The translations under genes and the position numbers were made by a program. A stretch of 64,000 bases of DNA from Sphingomonas sanxanigenens DSM 19645 = NX02 (lineage in GTDB: Bacteria > Pseudomonadota > Alphaproteobacteria > Sphingomonadales > Sphingomonadaceae): the NCBI RefSeq assembly GCF_000512205.2, contig NZ_CP006644.1:5408501-5472500 (forward strand), in the 5' to 3' direction. The stretch's first letter is position 1. Each line of letters begins with the position of its first letter. The notes below the pieces were generated by a model that made no database searches, had not been told where the DNA came from, and saw only the letters and a program-made list of their open reading frames with translations. Positions 28,050 through 36,923 of the stretch are shown piece by piece.

Positions 28050-28102
28050 CCCGATGAATCGCTCACGCGGCCACCGATGGCGATTCGGCACGTCCGGAAA
28101 CG

Positions 28103-28130
28103 AAAAAGGCCCGCCGGTGGCGAGCCTTTT
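28103..28130 (-). terminator. Rho-independent terminator of tRNA-Gly copy 2
   Basis: Leftward, AAAAGGCTCGCC pairs with GGCGGGCCTTTTT across an ACC loop (28130-28103), 18 bp after the second tRNA. It separates the two tRNA units, so each has its own promoter and terminator. Confidence 0.8.
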
Positions 28131-28148
28131 CGTGTTCCCTTTAAACGC

Positions 28149-28223
<75 letters not shown>

Positions 28224-28276
28224 TCGGCGCTTGCTTCCCGGTGTGCCTCAGCACCCCGAGAGCGGGTGAGGCGCGG

Positions 28277-28305
28277 CCACTAGCATCGGCTCCTGGGGGT
28301 GGCAA
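28277..28305 (-). promoter_or_regulatory. Promoter of tRNA-Gly copy 2
   Basis: Leftward, -35 TTGCCA (28305-28300), 17-bp spacer, -10 TAGTGG (28282-28277). The position relative to the tRNA matches copy 1 exactly (256 bp apart), and conservation in both copies supports function. Confidence 0.65.
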
Positions 28306-28416
28306 CCCATCAGTTCGATTTTTTCCGGAGAGCGCGCGAATAGGGCGGCCGCCGCGAAAGGGGTTGGCAGCGGGCATCGCCCGCCCCCATATGACTGTGG
28401 CAACTCAGTCTGGAGC

Positions 28417-29334
28417 ATGAACTTGGCCACTCTCGGCATGACCGCCGCCGAACGCGAGGCGATCGAGACCTTCAAGCGCGACGTCGTCGAACCCTCGATG
28501 ACCTCGCTGGTGATCCTCGATTTCTGGGCCGAATGGTGCGGGCCGTGCAAGGCGCTCACCCCGGTTCTGGAAAAGGTCGCTGCGACCTACGCCGACAAGG
28601 GCGTCCAGCTCGTCAAGATCAACGTGGATGAGCAGAAGTTCATCGCCGCGCAGTTCCAGATCCGCTCGATTCCCACCGTCTATGCGATCTTCCAGGGCCA
28701 GCCGGTCGCTGACCTGACCTCGGCGCGCACCGAATCGCAGCTTTCGCAGATGCTGGACCAGATCCTGCGCCAGCTTCCGATCCAGGGCGAGGCGCAGAGC
28801 CTGGCCGCCGACATCGCGCCGCTCATCGAAATGGGTGAGCAGGTGCTGGCCGAGGGCGATGCCGAACGTGCCTTTGCGATCTTCGGCCAGATTGCCGAGA
28901 TGGCGCCGGAGGATTCGCAGGTGATCTCCGGGCAGGTCCGTGCGCTCGTCGCGCTGGGCAATACCGCCGAGGCGGAGGCGCTGATGGCGACCCTGACGCC
29001 CGAACAGGCGAAGGATAGCGCGATCCAGCGCGCGCAGGCTGCGCTGGTGCTCGCCAAGGAAGCGCAGCCGGTCGACGATCTCGCCGGGCTGGTCGCGCGG
29101 GTTGCCGCCGATCCCGACGATCATGAGGCGCGCTTCGAGCTTGCCGGCGGCCAGATGGCGGCGGGCGATCGTGAGGGCGCGGCCGATTCGCTGCTGGAGA
29201 TCATCCGCCGCGACCGCGCATGGAACGACGGCGCCGCGCGCCAGCGGCTGCTCACGCTGTTCGAGGTGGTCGGTCTCGAGGATCCGTGGGTGAGCGCGCA
29301 GCGCCGCCGGCTGTCGGCCGTACTGTTCACCTGA
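28417..29334 (+). CDS. cnoX: CnoX-like thioredoxin/TPR co-chaperone
   Basis: 305 aa. The N-terminal thioredoxin domain (to about residue 120) has the redox motif WCGPCK (Cys41, Cys44). It is followed by TPR-like helices (about 140-305; AERAFAIFGQIAEMAPEDSQ, RDRAWNDGAARQRLLTLFEV). This matches the YbbN/CnoX family, holdases that protect GroEL substrates from oxidation. E. coli CnoX lost the CGPC motif; here it is intact, as in Caulobacter, so redox activity is expected. TGGAG precedes ATG 28417. It starts a three-gene operon and overlaps the next start by 1 bp. Confidence 0.92.
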   Translation: MNLATLGMTAAEREAIETFKRDVVEPSMTSLVILDFWAEWCGPCKALTPVLEKVAATYADKGVQLVKINVDEQKFIAAQFQIRSIPTVYAIFQGQPVADLTSARTESQLSQMLDQILRQLPIQGEAQSLAADIAPLIEMGEQVLAEGDAERAFAIFGQIAEMAPEDSQVISGQVRALVALGNTAEAEALMATLTPEQAKDSAIQRAQAALVLAKEAQPVDDLAGLVARVAADPDDHEARFELAGGQMAAGDREGAADSLLEIIRRDRAWNDGAARQRLLTLFEVVGLEDPWVSAQRRRLSAVLFT

Positions 29335-29972
29335 TGCCGTCCGCCGGCGCCGGCAGCGCGACCGCGCGACTTTCCATCTTTCCGCTCGCCGGCGCGATCC
29401 TGTTTCCGCGCATGCAGCTGCCGCTGCACATCTTCGAGCCGCGCTATCGGGCGCTGGTGAGCGATGCGATGGCGCGTGACCGGCGCATCGCGATGATCCA
29501 GCCGCGCGCCGCGGGCGATCCCTCGCCCTTGTTCGCGGTCGGCTGCGTCGGCCACATCGCCCATGTCGAGGCGCTCGACGAGGGGCGTTTCAACATCATC
29601 CTCTCCGGAGTGGCGCGGTTCCGCCTGATCCGCGAGCTCGACGTGACGACGCCGTTCCGGCAGGTCGAGGCGGTGCTCGAGGACGTCGGCGAACCCGCGG
29701 CGCTCGGCATCGCCGCGCGGGCTGCGCTGGAAAGCGAGGCGCGGCGTTTTGCCGATTCGCAGGGCTATGCGGTCGATTGGGAATCGGTCGCGAAGCTCGA
29801 CGACGAATCGCTGGTCAACGGCATCGCCCAGATCGCGCCGTTCGATGTGGCGGCGAAACAGGCGTTGCTGGAGGCGCCGTTGCTCAACGACCGTGCCGAA
29901 CTGGTGATGCAGCTCCTGCAGTTCTTCGGCCGCCGGGCGAGCGACGATGACGATGAGGTAACGCTTCAGTGA
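29334..29972 (+). CDS. LON peptidase substrate-binding (LonN) domain protein
   Basis: 212 aa consisting only of the Lon N-terminal domain, without ATPase or protease parts. [30 protein letters not shown] and the downstream [15 protein letters not shown] are diagnostic (quoted in parts here: [29 protein letters not shown]). It probably binds client proteins. The start codon overlaps the cnoX stop (TGATG), and the C-terminus overlaps the Trm112-like gene, suggesting a proteostasis operon. Confidence 0.9.
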   Translation: MPSAGAGSATARLSIFPLAGAILFPRMQLPLHIFEPRYRALVSDAMARDRRIAMIQPRAAGDPSPLFAVGCVGHIAHVEALDEGRFNIILSGVARFRLIRELDVTTPFRQVEAVLEDVGEPAALGIAARAALESEARRFADSQGYAVDWESVAKLDDESLVNGIAQIAPFDVAAKQALLEAPLLNDRAELVMQLLQFFGRRASDDDDEVTLQ

Positions 29973-30157
29973 CGGCGGACGGGAACGCGCTCGATCCGAC
30001 GTTGGTGGCGATTCTCGTCTGTCCGGCGACACGCGCACCGTTGCGCTATGATGCCGAGGCCCGGGAATTGATCTCCGACGCGGCGGGGCTGGCCTATCCG
30101 GTACGCGACGGGATCCCGGTGTTGCTGATCGAGGACGCTCGGCCGCTTTCGGACTAA
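29969..30157 (+). CDS. Trm112 family protein
   Basis: 62 aa zinc-ribbon-type small protein of the Trm112/YcaR family. It contains [20 protein letters not shown] and [17 protein letters not shown]. Only one Cys of the classical zinc set is present (in LVCPATRAP), which is common in bacterial members. Eukaryotic Trm112 activates methyltransferases; the bacterial role is uncertain. It uses GTG 29969 and overlaps the previous stop by 4 bp. Confidence 0.9.
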   Translation: MTADGNALDPTLVAILVCPATRAPLRYDAEARELISDAAGLAYPVRDGIPVLLIEDARPLSD

Positions 30158-30195
30158 GGGGCGCGATCCGCCCCCTCTTCTCCATGCGGGCGCGT

Positions 30196-30600
30196 TCAAT
30201 CCTCGGCGCGACCCAAAACCTGATCGCGATATGCCGACCAGTCGGCGAAGCTCTGCTTCGCTGCCCCGGGATCGTAGAAGGCGCCGGTCTGGCAATCGAG
30301 CGCCCTGCCGCCGACCTGCGCGATGATCGCATCGACCGTAGCGATCACCGCGCCGCCGCCTCGCACATGCAGCGCAATGCTCTGGCAGACATCTTCGGCG
30401 CCGGTACTCACCTCGATCGACCAGCCTTCCCCTTCGATGATGCCCCATGAAGGATCGGAAAAGTCCGCACCGGGCAAGGCTGCAAGGATGCGATCGATCA
30501 ACGTCGCGCGGAGGCCGAGCGGCGCGGGCTCGAAATCATCAGGGATGTCTTCGATCGTTGCGACTGGAGGCAGATCCTGAACGGAGATATCCCAGCTCAT
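30196..30600 (-). CDS. Conserved hypothetical protein
   Basis: 134 aa soluble acidic protein starting MSWDISVQDLPPVATIEDIP. It has strands and helices around WGIIEGEGWSIEVSTGAEDV and ALHVRGGGAVIATVDAIIA. It resembles a widespread uncharacterised family with the same opening (MSWDISVQD) and a central 'LHVRGG' strand, but no function is known. It lies 21 bp after the UbiH-family gene in the same direction. Confidence 0.75.
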   Translation of the reverse strand: MSWDISVQDLPPVATIEDIPDDFEPAPLGLRATLIDRILAALPGADFSDPSWGIIEGEGWSIEVSTGAEDVCQSIALHVRGGGAVIATVDAIIAQVGGRALDCQTGAFYDPGAAKQSFADWSAYRDQVLGRAED

Positions 30601-30621
30601 ACCCTGTCCCCGTCGCCCGGA

Positions 30622-31827
30622 TCAGACCGTCATGCCCTGCAGCAGCCGCGGCAGCGCGCCGCTCTCGCCGCGTGCCTCCGCCATGAAGCGGCGCTTCAGC
30701 GGCGGGATGCGCTGCACCGCCGACAGGCCGAAGCGGCGGACCGCGCTGGCCGAGCGGCCGGGCATGCCGAACAGGCGGGTCAGCGTGTCGGTGGACGCTG
30801 CGACCATCAGCGTGTCGACGCTGCGCCAGCGCTCATAGCGTTCGAGCAGCTGCGCGTCGCCGAGATCGAGCCCCAGCCGCGCGCCATCGACCAGTACCTC
30901 GGCGAGTGCAGCGACATCGCGGAAGCCGAGGTTGAGCCCCTGCCCCGCGATCGGATGGATGCCGTGCGCGGCATCGCCGACCAGCGCCAGCCGTTCGCCG
31001 GTGATGGTCGTCGCGTGGTGGAAGCCCAGCGGATAGGAGGAACGCGGGGTGATCAGCTTGATCGCGCCCAGGAAGCCGCCCATCCGCTTTTCCAGTTCGG
31101 CGGTGTAGGCGCGTTCGGAAAGCGCCAGGAAGCCTTCGGCATCCTTGGTCGCGACCGTCCAGACGATCGCCGAGCGCGTGCCCGGCAGCATCGGCAGGAT
31201 CGCGAACGGCCCCGCCGGATAGAAGATCTCATAGGCGGTGTTGCCGTGCGGCTTCTCATGATCGATGCCGGCGATCATCGCGACATGATCATATTGCCAG
31301 CGCGCGATCTTGATCCCGGCCGCGTCGCGGGTGGGCGAACGGCGCCCCTCGGCGCCGATCAGCAGCGCCGCCTTGAGAACCCGGCCGTCCGCCAATGTCA
31401 CGCTGACCTCGGTCGCGTTGCGCTCCACCGCCTGCGGCACCGCCGGCATGAGCAATTCGATCAGCGGCTGTTCGAGCACCGCGGCGCGCAGCGCGACGCG
31501 CAACTCGCGATTCTCGAACATGTGCCCCAGCGGCTCGTCCTCGGGCGCGGGCTGGAAATCGAGCCCGCCGCCGCCCAGCCCCTCGCTCACCCGGATGCCG
31601 GCGATCGCGCAGCCCGGCCCCAGGCGCTCGGCGACGCCGATCGTCTGCAGCATCCGCCAGCTCGAACTCGACACCGCCGAGGCGCGGCCGTCGAACCGTG
31701 GGGCGAGCACGCTTGCCGGATCGGCGGGATCGACCACGGCGACGCGCAGGCCCCCGGATGCGAGGGCGAGCGCCAGCGTCTGGCCGACAAGGCCGCCGCC
31801 GAGGAGGATCACGTCATAGCGGGTCAT
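30622..31827 (-). CDS. UbiH/UbiF/VisC-family FAD-dependent hydroxylase
   Basis: 401 aa flavoprotein monooxygenase predicted to hydroxylate the ring during ubiquinone synthesis. The dinucleotide motif DVILLGGGLVGQTLALALA is at the N-terminus. The second FAD motif ALVGDAAHGIHPIAGQGLN with LGFRDVAALAE is characteristic of UbiH/F/I/M. Which ring position it modifies (C1, C5 or C6) cannot be told; alphaproteobacteria often use broad-specificity UbiL or UbiM enzymes. It is divergent from the deaminase gene, with 100 bp between. Confidence 0.9.
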   Translation of the reverse strand: MTRYDVILLGGGLVGQTLALALASGGLRVAVVDPADPASVLAPRFDGRASAVSSSSWRMLQTIGVAERLGPGCAIAGIRVSEGLGGGGLDFQPAPEDEPLGHMFENRELRVALRAAVLEQPLIELLMPAVPQAVERNATEVSVTLADGRVLKAALLIGAEGRRSPTRDAAGIKIARWQYDHVAMIAGIDHEKPHGNTAYEIFYPAGPFAILPMLPGTRSAIVWTVATKDAEGFLALSERAYTAELEKRMGGFLGAIKLITPRSSYPLGFHHATTITGERLALVGDAAHGIHPIAGQGLNLGFRDVAALAEVLVDGARLGLDLGDAQLLERYERWRSVDTLMVAASTDTLTRLFGMPGRSASAVRRFGLSAVQRIPPLKRRFMAEARGESGALPRLLQGMTV

Positions 31828-31927
31828 GCATCCTCTCTAGCGCGGGATGACGCGGCGGCCAATCCAGCAGACCGATCCCCGATTTACGCACTTGCCCGCA
31901 CCTGCGCTTGCCGCCAATCATCCCGCC

Positions 31928-32944
31928 ATGTCCGATCTCGATACCTTCATCGCCGGCCTTCCCAAGGCCGAACTGCATATGCACATCGAGGGCAGCCTCG
32001 AGCCCGAGCTGATGTTCGCGCTGGCCGAGCGCAACGGCGTCGCGATCCCCTTCGCCTCGGTGGAGGAGGTGCGCGCGGCCTACAGCTTCTCGAACCTGCA
32101 GGACTTTCTCGACATCTATTATGCCGGCGCCGGCGTGCTGATCACCGCGCAGGATTTCCATGACCTCGCCGCCGCCTATTTCGCGCGCGCCGCCGCTGAC
32201 AATGTGCGCCATGCCGAGATCTTCTTCGATCCGCAGACGCACACCGATCGCGGCATCGACCTGGCGACGGTGATGGAGGGGCTGCTCTCCGCGATCGACG
32301 AGGCGGCGGAACGCCATGGCGTCACCGCGCGGCTGATCCTCTGCTTCCTGCGCCATCTCGACGAGGATGCCGCCTTCGCGACTCTGGAGGCCGCCGAGCC
32401 ATGGCTGGACCGCATCACCGGCGTCGGCCTCGATTCGTCCGAGGTCGGCCATCCGCCCGCGAAGTTCGCGCGTGTCTTCGCGGCCGCCCGGGCCAGGGGG
32501 CTGCGCATCGTCGCGCATGCCGGCGAGGAGGGACCGCCCGAATATGTCCATGAGGCGCTGGACCTGCTGGAGATCGAGCGGCTCGACCATGGCAATCGCG
32601 CGCTGGAGGATCCGGCGCTCGTCGTGCGGCTGGCGCGCAGCGCGATGACCTTCACGGTCTGCCCGCTTTCCAACCTCAAGCTGTGCGTGGTCGACGACAT
32701 CGCCGACCATCCGCTGCCCAGGATGCTGCGGCAGGGGCTGCGCGTGACGATCAATTCGGACGATCCGGCCTATTTCGGCGGCTATGTGAACGACAATTTC
32801 CGCGTGCTTGCCGCGGCCGGCGGGATCGACCGCGACGATGCGGTGACGCTGGCGCGCAACAGCTTCCTCGGTTCTTTCCTTCCCGACGACGTCGTTGCCT
32901 TGCACCTCGCCGCGCTCGACGAGTATGTGGCCGCCCATGCCTGA
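31928..32944 (+). CDS. Adenosine/adenine deaminase family protein
   Basis: 338 aa amidohydrolase. Metal ligands lie in ELHMHIEGSLEPE (His17, His19), IVAHAGEEGP and the late TINSDDPAYFGGYVNDNF. SFSNLQDFLDIYY and the NSDDPAYFGGY block are closer to bacterial and yeast adenine deaminases (Aah1-type) than to mammalian adenosine deaminase, so adenine is the likelier substrate; this is inference. ATG 31928 gives standard length. It overlaps the downstream phosphoribosyltransferase by 8 bp, supporting a purine-salvage role. Confidence 0.88.
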   Translation: MSDLDTFIAGLPKAELHMHIEGSLEPELMFALAERNGVAIPFASVEEVRAAYSFSNLQDFLDIYYAGAGVLITAQDFHDLAAAYFARAAADNVRHAEIFFDPQTHTDRGIDLATVMEGLLSAIDEAAERHGVTARLILCFLRHLDEDAAFATLEAAEPWLDRITGVGLDSSEVGHPPAKFARVFAAARARGLRIVAHAGEEGPPEYVHEALDLLEIERLDHGNRALEDPALVVRLARSAMTFTVCPLSNLKLCVVDDIADHPLPRMLRQGLRVTINSDDPAYFGGYVNDNFRVLAAAGGIDRDDAVTLARNSFLGSFLPDDVVALHLAALDEYVAAHA

Positions 32945-33452
32945 CTTCGCACCGATCACCCACGAAACCTTCGTCGCCGATGTGCTGGCGATCGCCGCCA
33001 CACTGGCCGACGATGACTGGAAGCCGCACTGGCTGGTCGGCGTCGGCCGGGGCGGGCTCGTCCCCGGTGCCTATCTGAGCCAGGCGACGGGCATCCAGCT
33101 GCTCAGCGTCGACGTGTCGAGCAGGCATATCAGCTTCGCCGACGAACTGCTGGAGAAGCTGGCGGCGGAGACGCGCGCCGGGCAGCGCCTGCTGATCGTC
33201 GACGACATCAATGATTCGGGGAAGACGATCGGCTATCTGCGCCGCGCGATCGGCGAGGCGGGCGGCGTGCCGGATCACGTCCGCGTCGCGGTGCTCATCA
33301 ACAACATCCGCTCGCAGGCGCATGTCGATTATTGCTCGCGCACGATCGACCGCGCGAGCGACAAGCGCTGGTTCGTGTTTCCATGGGAAGCGCTGGCGCC
33401 CGAAACCAGGCTGGTCGAAGACGCCGCCGACGTGCCGGAACGGCTGGCTTGA
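32937..33452 (+). CDS. Purine-type phosphoribosyltransferase
   Basis: 171 aa type I phosphoribosyltransferase. The PRPP loop is LLIVDDINDSGKTIGYL, and the early strand WLVGVGRGGLVPGAYLSQ holds the PPi loop. This pattern is that of the xanthine/hypoxanthine-guanine group (Gpt-like). With the deaminase just upstream it would turn hypoxanthine into IMP. Start ATG 32937 lies inside the end of the deaminase gene (8-bp overlap). Confidence 0.9.
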   Translation: MPDFAPITHETFVADVLAIAATLADDDWKPHWLVGVGRGGLVPGAYLSQATGIQLLSVDVSSRHISFADELLEKLAAETRAGQRLLIVDDINDSGKTIGYLRRAIGEAGGVPDHVRVAVLINNIRSQAHVDYCSRTIDRASDKRWFVFPWEALAPETRLVEDAADVPERLA

Positions 33453-33518
33453 CGCGGAGTCCCGCCTCGGCGATTGTTCGGCGCTGGAACATTTGACGCA
33501 CAAAAACGGGGAAACGCG

Positions 33519-35927
33519 ATGGCGAGCCGCGCGGCAACACCCGCAAAGGCGGGCGCATCCGGCGCGACGGGGCCGGGCTGGCGCGACGGCGTGAAGCGCC
33601 GTGCGGTGCGCAGCGGTGCGCTTGCCGGCGCCCTCCTGCTCATTCTGGCGACGATCCTGCTGGTGCTGGCGCTTGCCAGCTATCATCCGAGCGACCCGGC
33701 GCTGAACACCGCCGCGGGCGGCCCCGCGCAGAACCTGCTGGCGCTGCCCGGCGCCTATCTGTCCGATCTGCTGCTGGTGTTGTTCGGCCCCTGCGCCGGC
33801 CTTCTGGCGCCGCTGATGCTGGTGATCGCGGTGCGGCTGTGGCGCGGCGTGCCGACCGGCGGCTGGCGCGGCATGCTGGTGCGGGCCGCGATCGGCATCG
33901 TGTTGATCGGTGCCGGCGTTTCCCTGATCAAGCCCGGCTCGGTCGCGGGGCTGCCGGCAGGTGCTGGCGGCGTGATCGGCCTTGCGCTCGCGCAGGGGGT
34001 GGGCTGGGCGCTCCACTTTATCGGCGATGCGCGAATCATCTGGTGGTCGGCGCTGGCGATCGGCGCGCTCGTCGGCATCGGCGGTGTCGCGCTGTGGGCG
34101 CGCAGCCTCGGCCTGGACGACGTCGAGCGCGCCTGGCTGTTCCGTCGCCGCGGCGGCGAATCGCGCCGTACCCGCGCCGAGGCGGACGCGGGGGACGAGG
34201 TGATCGACGACGCGGTCGAGGAGCCGCGGCGTCCCGTACCGGCGGCGCGCCGGCCCGAGCGCGTTCGGGACGATGAGGAACTGGTGGCAGACCCGATGCC
34301 GCGCGCGCCGGCGCCGACCGAGGAGCGTCCCCGCCCGGTGATCGCCGACCGCCCCGCGCCGCCGTCGCAGGTGGCGCAGCGGCCGCCCCGGCAGACCTCG
34401 CTCGACCTGCGCGACAATTACACGCTGCCGCCGCTCGAACTGCTCAAGGCGGCGCCGCCCAGCACCGGCCAGCAGATCGACAAGGCGGGGCTCGAGCGCA
34501 ACGCCCGGCTGCTCGAATCGGTGCTCGACGACTTCCATGTGAAGGGGTCGATCGTCGAGGTGCGTCCGGGGCCGGTCGTCACCATGTATGAACTGGAACC
34601 GGCGGCGGGCATCAAGGCGAGCCGCGTGATCCAGCTGGCCGACGATATTGCGCGCAACATGTCGGCGCTGTCGGCGCGCGTCGCGACGATTCCCGGCCGC
34701 AGCGTGATCGGCATCGAGCTGCCCAACCAGAAGCGCGAGATGGTCGTGCTGCACGAACTGATCGCCTCGCAATCGTTCGAGGATATGTCGGCGCAGCTGC
34801 CGATCGTGCTCGGCAAGAACATCGCCGGCGATCCGGTGATCGCCGATCTTGCGCCGATGCCGCATCTGCTCGTCGCCGGCACCACCGGCTCGGGCAAGTC
34901 GGTCGGCCTCAACTGCATGATCATGTCGCTGCTCTACCGGCTGACTCCGGACCAGTGCCGGATGATCATGATCGATCCGAAGATGCTCGAACTGAGCATC
35001 TATGACGGTATCCCCCATCTGCTCTCCCCCGTCGTCACCGAGCCCGCGAAAGCGGTGCGCGCGCTGAAATGGGCGGTGGAGCAGATGGAGGACCGCTATC
35101 GCATGATGGCGTCGATCGGCGTGCGCGGGCTCGCCAGCTTCAACGAGAAGGTGCGCGGCGCCAAGTCCAAGGGGCAGGATCTCGGCCGCCGCGTGCAGAC
35201 CGGCTATGATGCCGAGACCGGCCAGCCGATCTACGAGGAAGAAAAGCTCGAATACGAACCGCTGCCGCAGATCGTCGTCATCGTCGACGAGCTGGCCGAC
35301 CTGATGATGACCGCCGGCAAGGAGGTCGAATTCCTGATCCAGCGGCTGGCGCAGAAGGCGCGCGCGGCGGGCATCCACCTGATCATGGCGACGCAGCGCC
35401 CCTCGGTCGACGTCATCACCGGCGTCATCAAGGCCAATCTGCCGACGCGAATCAGCTTCTCGGTGACCAGCAAGATCGACTCGCGCACGATCCTGGGCGA
35501 ACAGGGCGCCGAACAGCTGCTGGGCAAGGGCGACATGCTCTACATGCCCGGCGGCAAGCAGATCGCGCGCGTCCACGGCCCCTTCGTCAGCGACGAGGAA
35601 GTCCGGCTGGTGACCGACCATTGGCGCGCGCAGGGCGCGCCCGAATATATCACCGCCGTGACCGAGGAGCCCGAAGACGGCGGCTACAGCATCGACGGCG
35701 CGCCGGAGGGCGACGACAGCCCCGAAGAGCAGATGTATCGCAAGGCGGTGCAGCTCGTCGCGGAAAGCCAGAAGGCATCGACGAGCTGGCTGCAGCGCCA
35801 GTTGCGCGTCGGCTACAACAGCGCCGCGCGCCTCATCGAGCGGATGGAGCGCGAGGGGCTGGTGTCCCGCCCCGACCATGTCGGCCGGCGCGAGGTGCTG
35901 GTCGAGCAGGACGGTTCGCCGCGCTGA
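33519..35927 (+). CDS. ftsK: DNA translocase FtsK/SpoIIIE
   Basis: 802 aa. The N-terminus has four membrane segments (about residues 30-205), followed by a Pro/Arg/Glu-rich linker (about 220-315), shorter than in E. coli. The RecA-like motor has Walker A GTTGSGKS (454-461) and Walker B IVVIVDELADLMM. The C-terminal gamma winged helix (KASTSWLQRQLRVGYNSAARLI in parts: TSWLQRQLRVGYNSA) reads polarity sequences on DNA. It pumps chromosome dimers at the septum. ATG 33519 is chosen; the upstream ATG 33474 lacks support. Confidence 0.97.
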   Translation: MASRAATPAKAGASGATGPGWRDGVKRRAVRSGALAGALLLILATILLVLALASYHPSDPALNTAAGGPAQNLLALPGAYLSDLLLVLFGPCAGLLAPLMLVIAVRLWRGVPTGGWRGMLVRAAIGIVLIGAGVSLIKPGSVAGLPAGAGGVIGLALAQGVGWALHFIGDARIIWWSALAIGALVGIGGVALWARSLGLDDVERAWLFRRRGGESRRTRAEADAGDEVIDDAVEEPRRPVPAARRPERVRDDEELVADPMPRAPAPTEERPRPVIADRPAPPSQVAQRPPRQTSLDLRDNYTLPPLELLKAAPPSTGQQIDKAGLERNARLLESVLDDFHVKGSIVEVRPGPVVTMYELEPAAGIKASRVIQLADDIARNMSALSARVATIPGRSVIGIELPNQKREMVVLHELIASQSFEDMSAQLPIVLGKNIAGDPVIADLAPMPHLLVAGTTGSGKSVGLNCMIMSLLYRLTPDQCRMIMIDPKMLELSIYDGIPHLLSPVVTEPAKAVRALKWAVEQMEDRYRMMASIGVRGLASFNEKVRGAKSKGQDLGRRVQTGYDAETGQPIYEEEKLEYEPLPQIVVIVDELADLMMTAGKEVEFLIQRLAQKARAAGIHLIMATQRPSVDVITGVIKANLPTRISFSVTSKIDSRTILGEQGAEQLLGKGDMLYMPGGKQIARVHGPFVSDEEVRLVTDHWRAQGAPEYITAVTEEPEDGGYSIDGAPEGDDSPEEQMYRKAVQLVAESQKASTSWLQRQLRVGYNSAARLIERMEREGLVSRPDHVGRREVLVEQDGSPR

Positions 35928-36009
35928 GCGGCGCCCGACGCGCAACCGAAGGGTTCAGGGCGCGTTCAACGCCATCCGGCCAACCCTGCGCCGCATGAAT
36001 GGAAAGAAC

Positions 36010-36660
36010 ATGACCCGATCCTTCCGCTTCGCGCTTACCCTCGGTTCGGCGAGCGTCGTCCTCGCGCCGCTGGCGCTTTCGACCGGCGCGGTCGCGCAAT
36101 CGGCACCCGCCGACTCGGGCGTTGCCCAGGTGCAGGCGCACATGAAGGCGGTGCAGACGATGACCGCGGCCTTCTCCCAAACCGACCGTGCCGGCCGCAC
36201 CGTGACCGGCACGATGACGCTGAAGCGCCCCGGCAAGGTGCGCTTCGCCTATCAGAAGGGCGTCGACACGCTCGTCGTCGCAGATGGCAAGTCGCTCTAC
36301 TTCATCGACTATTCGGTCCGGCAGCTATCGCGCTGGCCGATCGGCAACTCGCCGCTCGCGGTGCTGCTTAACCCCGACAAGGATCTGGCGCGCGTCGCCA
36401 AGGTCGTGCCGGGTATCGATCCGCGGCTGTTGCTCGTCGAGGCGCGCGATCCCAAGCGGCCGGAATTCGGCGCGATCACCCTGGCCTTCGCGCGCACCCC
36501 GTCCGCGCCCGCCGGGCTGATGCTGCAGGGCTGGGTGGCGATCGATTCGCAGAACAACCGCACCACGGTTCGCCTGACCGACCAGAAGTTCAACGCGCCC
36601 GTGGCGGACAGCGTCTTCAAGTTCAAGGATCCGCGTCCGCAGGGGCCGCGCATGCGGTGA
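36010..36660 (+). CDS. lolA: Outer-membrane lipoprotein carrier protein LolA
   Basis: 216 aa periplasmic chaperone that carries lipoproteins from LolCDE to the outer membrane. The signal peptide ends at GAVAQS. The mature part has the LolA opening VQTMTAAFSQTDRAGRTVTG, the strand GTMTLKRPGKVRFAY and VVADGKSLYFIDYSVRQLS. ATG 36010 has GGAAAG only 3 bases upstream; an in-frame ATG at 35995 is a possible alternative. It follows ftsK by 82 bp. Confidence 0.93.
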   Translation: MTRSFRFALTLGSASVVLAPLALSTGAVAQSAPADSGVAQVQAHMKAVQTMTAAFSQTDRAGRTVTGTMTLKRPGKVRFAYQKGVDTLVVADGKSLYFIDYSVRQLSRWPIGNSPLAVLLNPDKDLARVAKVVPGIDPRLLLVEARDPKRPEFGAITLAFARTPSAPAGLMLQGWVAIDSQNNRTTVRLTDQKFNAPVADSVFKFKDPRPQGPRMR

Positions 36661-36737
36661 CGGCCTGAACCGTCCCCGAACATTACATTTTCGTCATTCA
36701 TCCCTGTGTAAGCTTCGACTCGCTACATAGGTCATGC

Positions 36738-36855
36738 GGTCGCGGAGCCGGTGGGATTTTCCCCCTGTTGCCTACCTACGCTTCGCGACCTGCCTGCGTG
36801 ACGAACGCCAGGTCGGCCCCCGCTCCATGCCCCCGGAGCGGGGGTCTTTCCTTTT
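36738..36855 (+). ncRNA. Candidate structured small RNA between lolA and xthA
   Basis: The 263-bp gap holds a GC-rich structured stretch ending in a textbook terminator: CCCCCGCTCC (36817-36826) pairs perfectly with GGAGCGGGGG (36835-36844), followed by TCTTTCCTTTT. Upstream, CGACCTG (36786-36792) pairs with CAGGTCG (36809-36815). GGTCGCGGAGC (36738-36748) can instead pair with GCTTCGCGACC (36780-36790); the two folds exclude each other. A TACATA hexamer (36724-36729) could be the -10. No known Rfam family was recognised with confidence. It could also be an xthA leader or a lolA 3' end. Confidence 0.5.
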
Positions 36856-36923
36856 GGGGCAGCGCGCAATCCGGCTGCGGAAAAGCGATTTCCCCCGAAC
36901 GGCGCGTGGTTTAGAGCGCCGCA

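Noticed and set aside
32751-35945. Very long open frame (1064 codons) on the minus strand
   Set aside because: It lies opposite ftsK and the phosphoribosyltransferase. Its translation is Arg/Asp/His-rich low-complexity sequence without family motifs, as expected for the mirror of high-GC genes.
36738-36855. Calling the lolA-xthA RNA a 6S RNA
   Set aside because: The element is short and lacks an obvious closed stem joining the two ends around a central bubble. In many proteobacteria 6S lies beside a 5-formyltetrahydrofolate cyclo-ligase gene, which is absent here.
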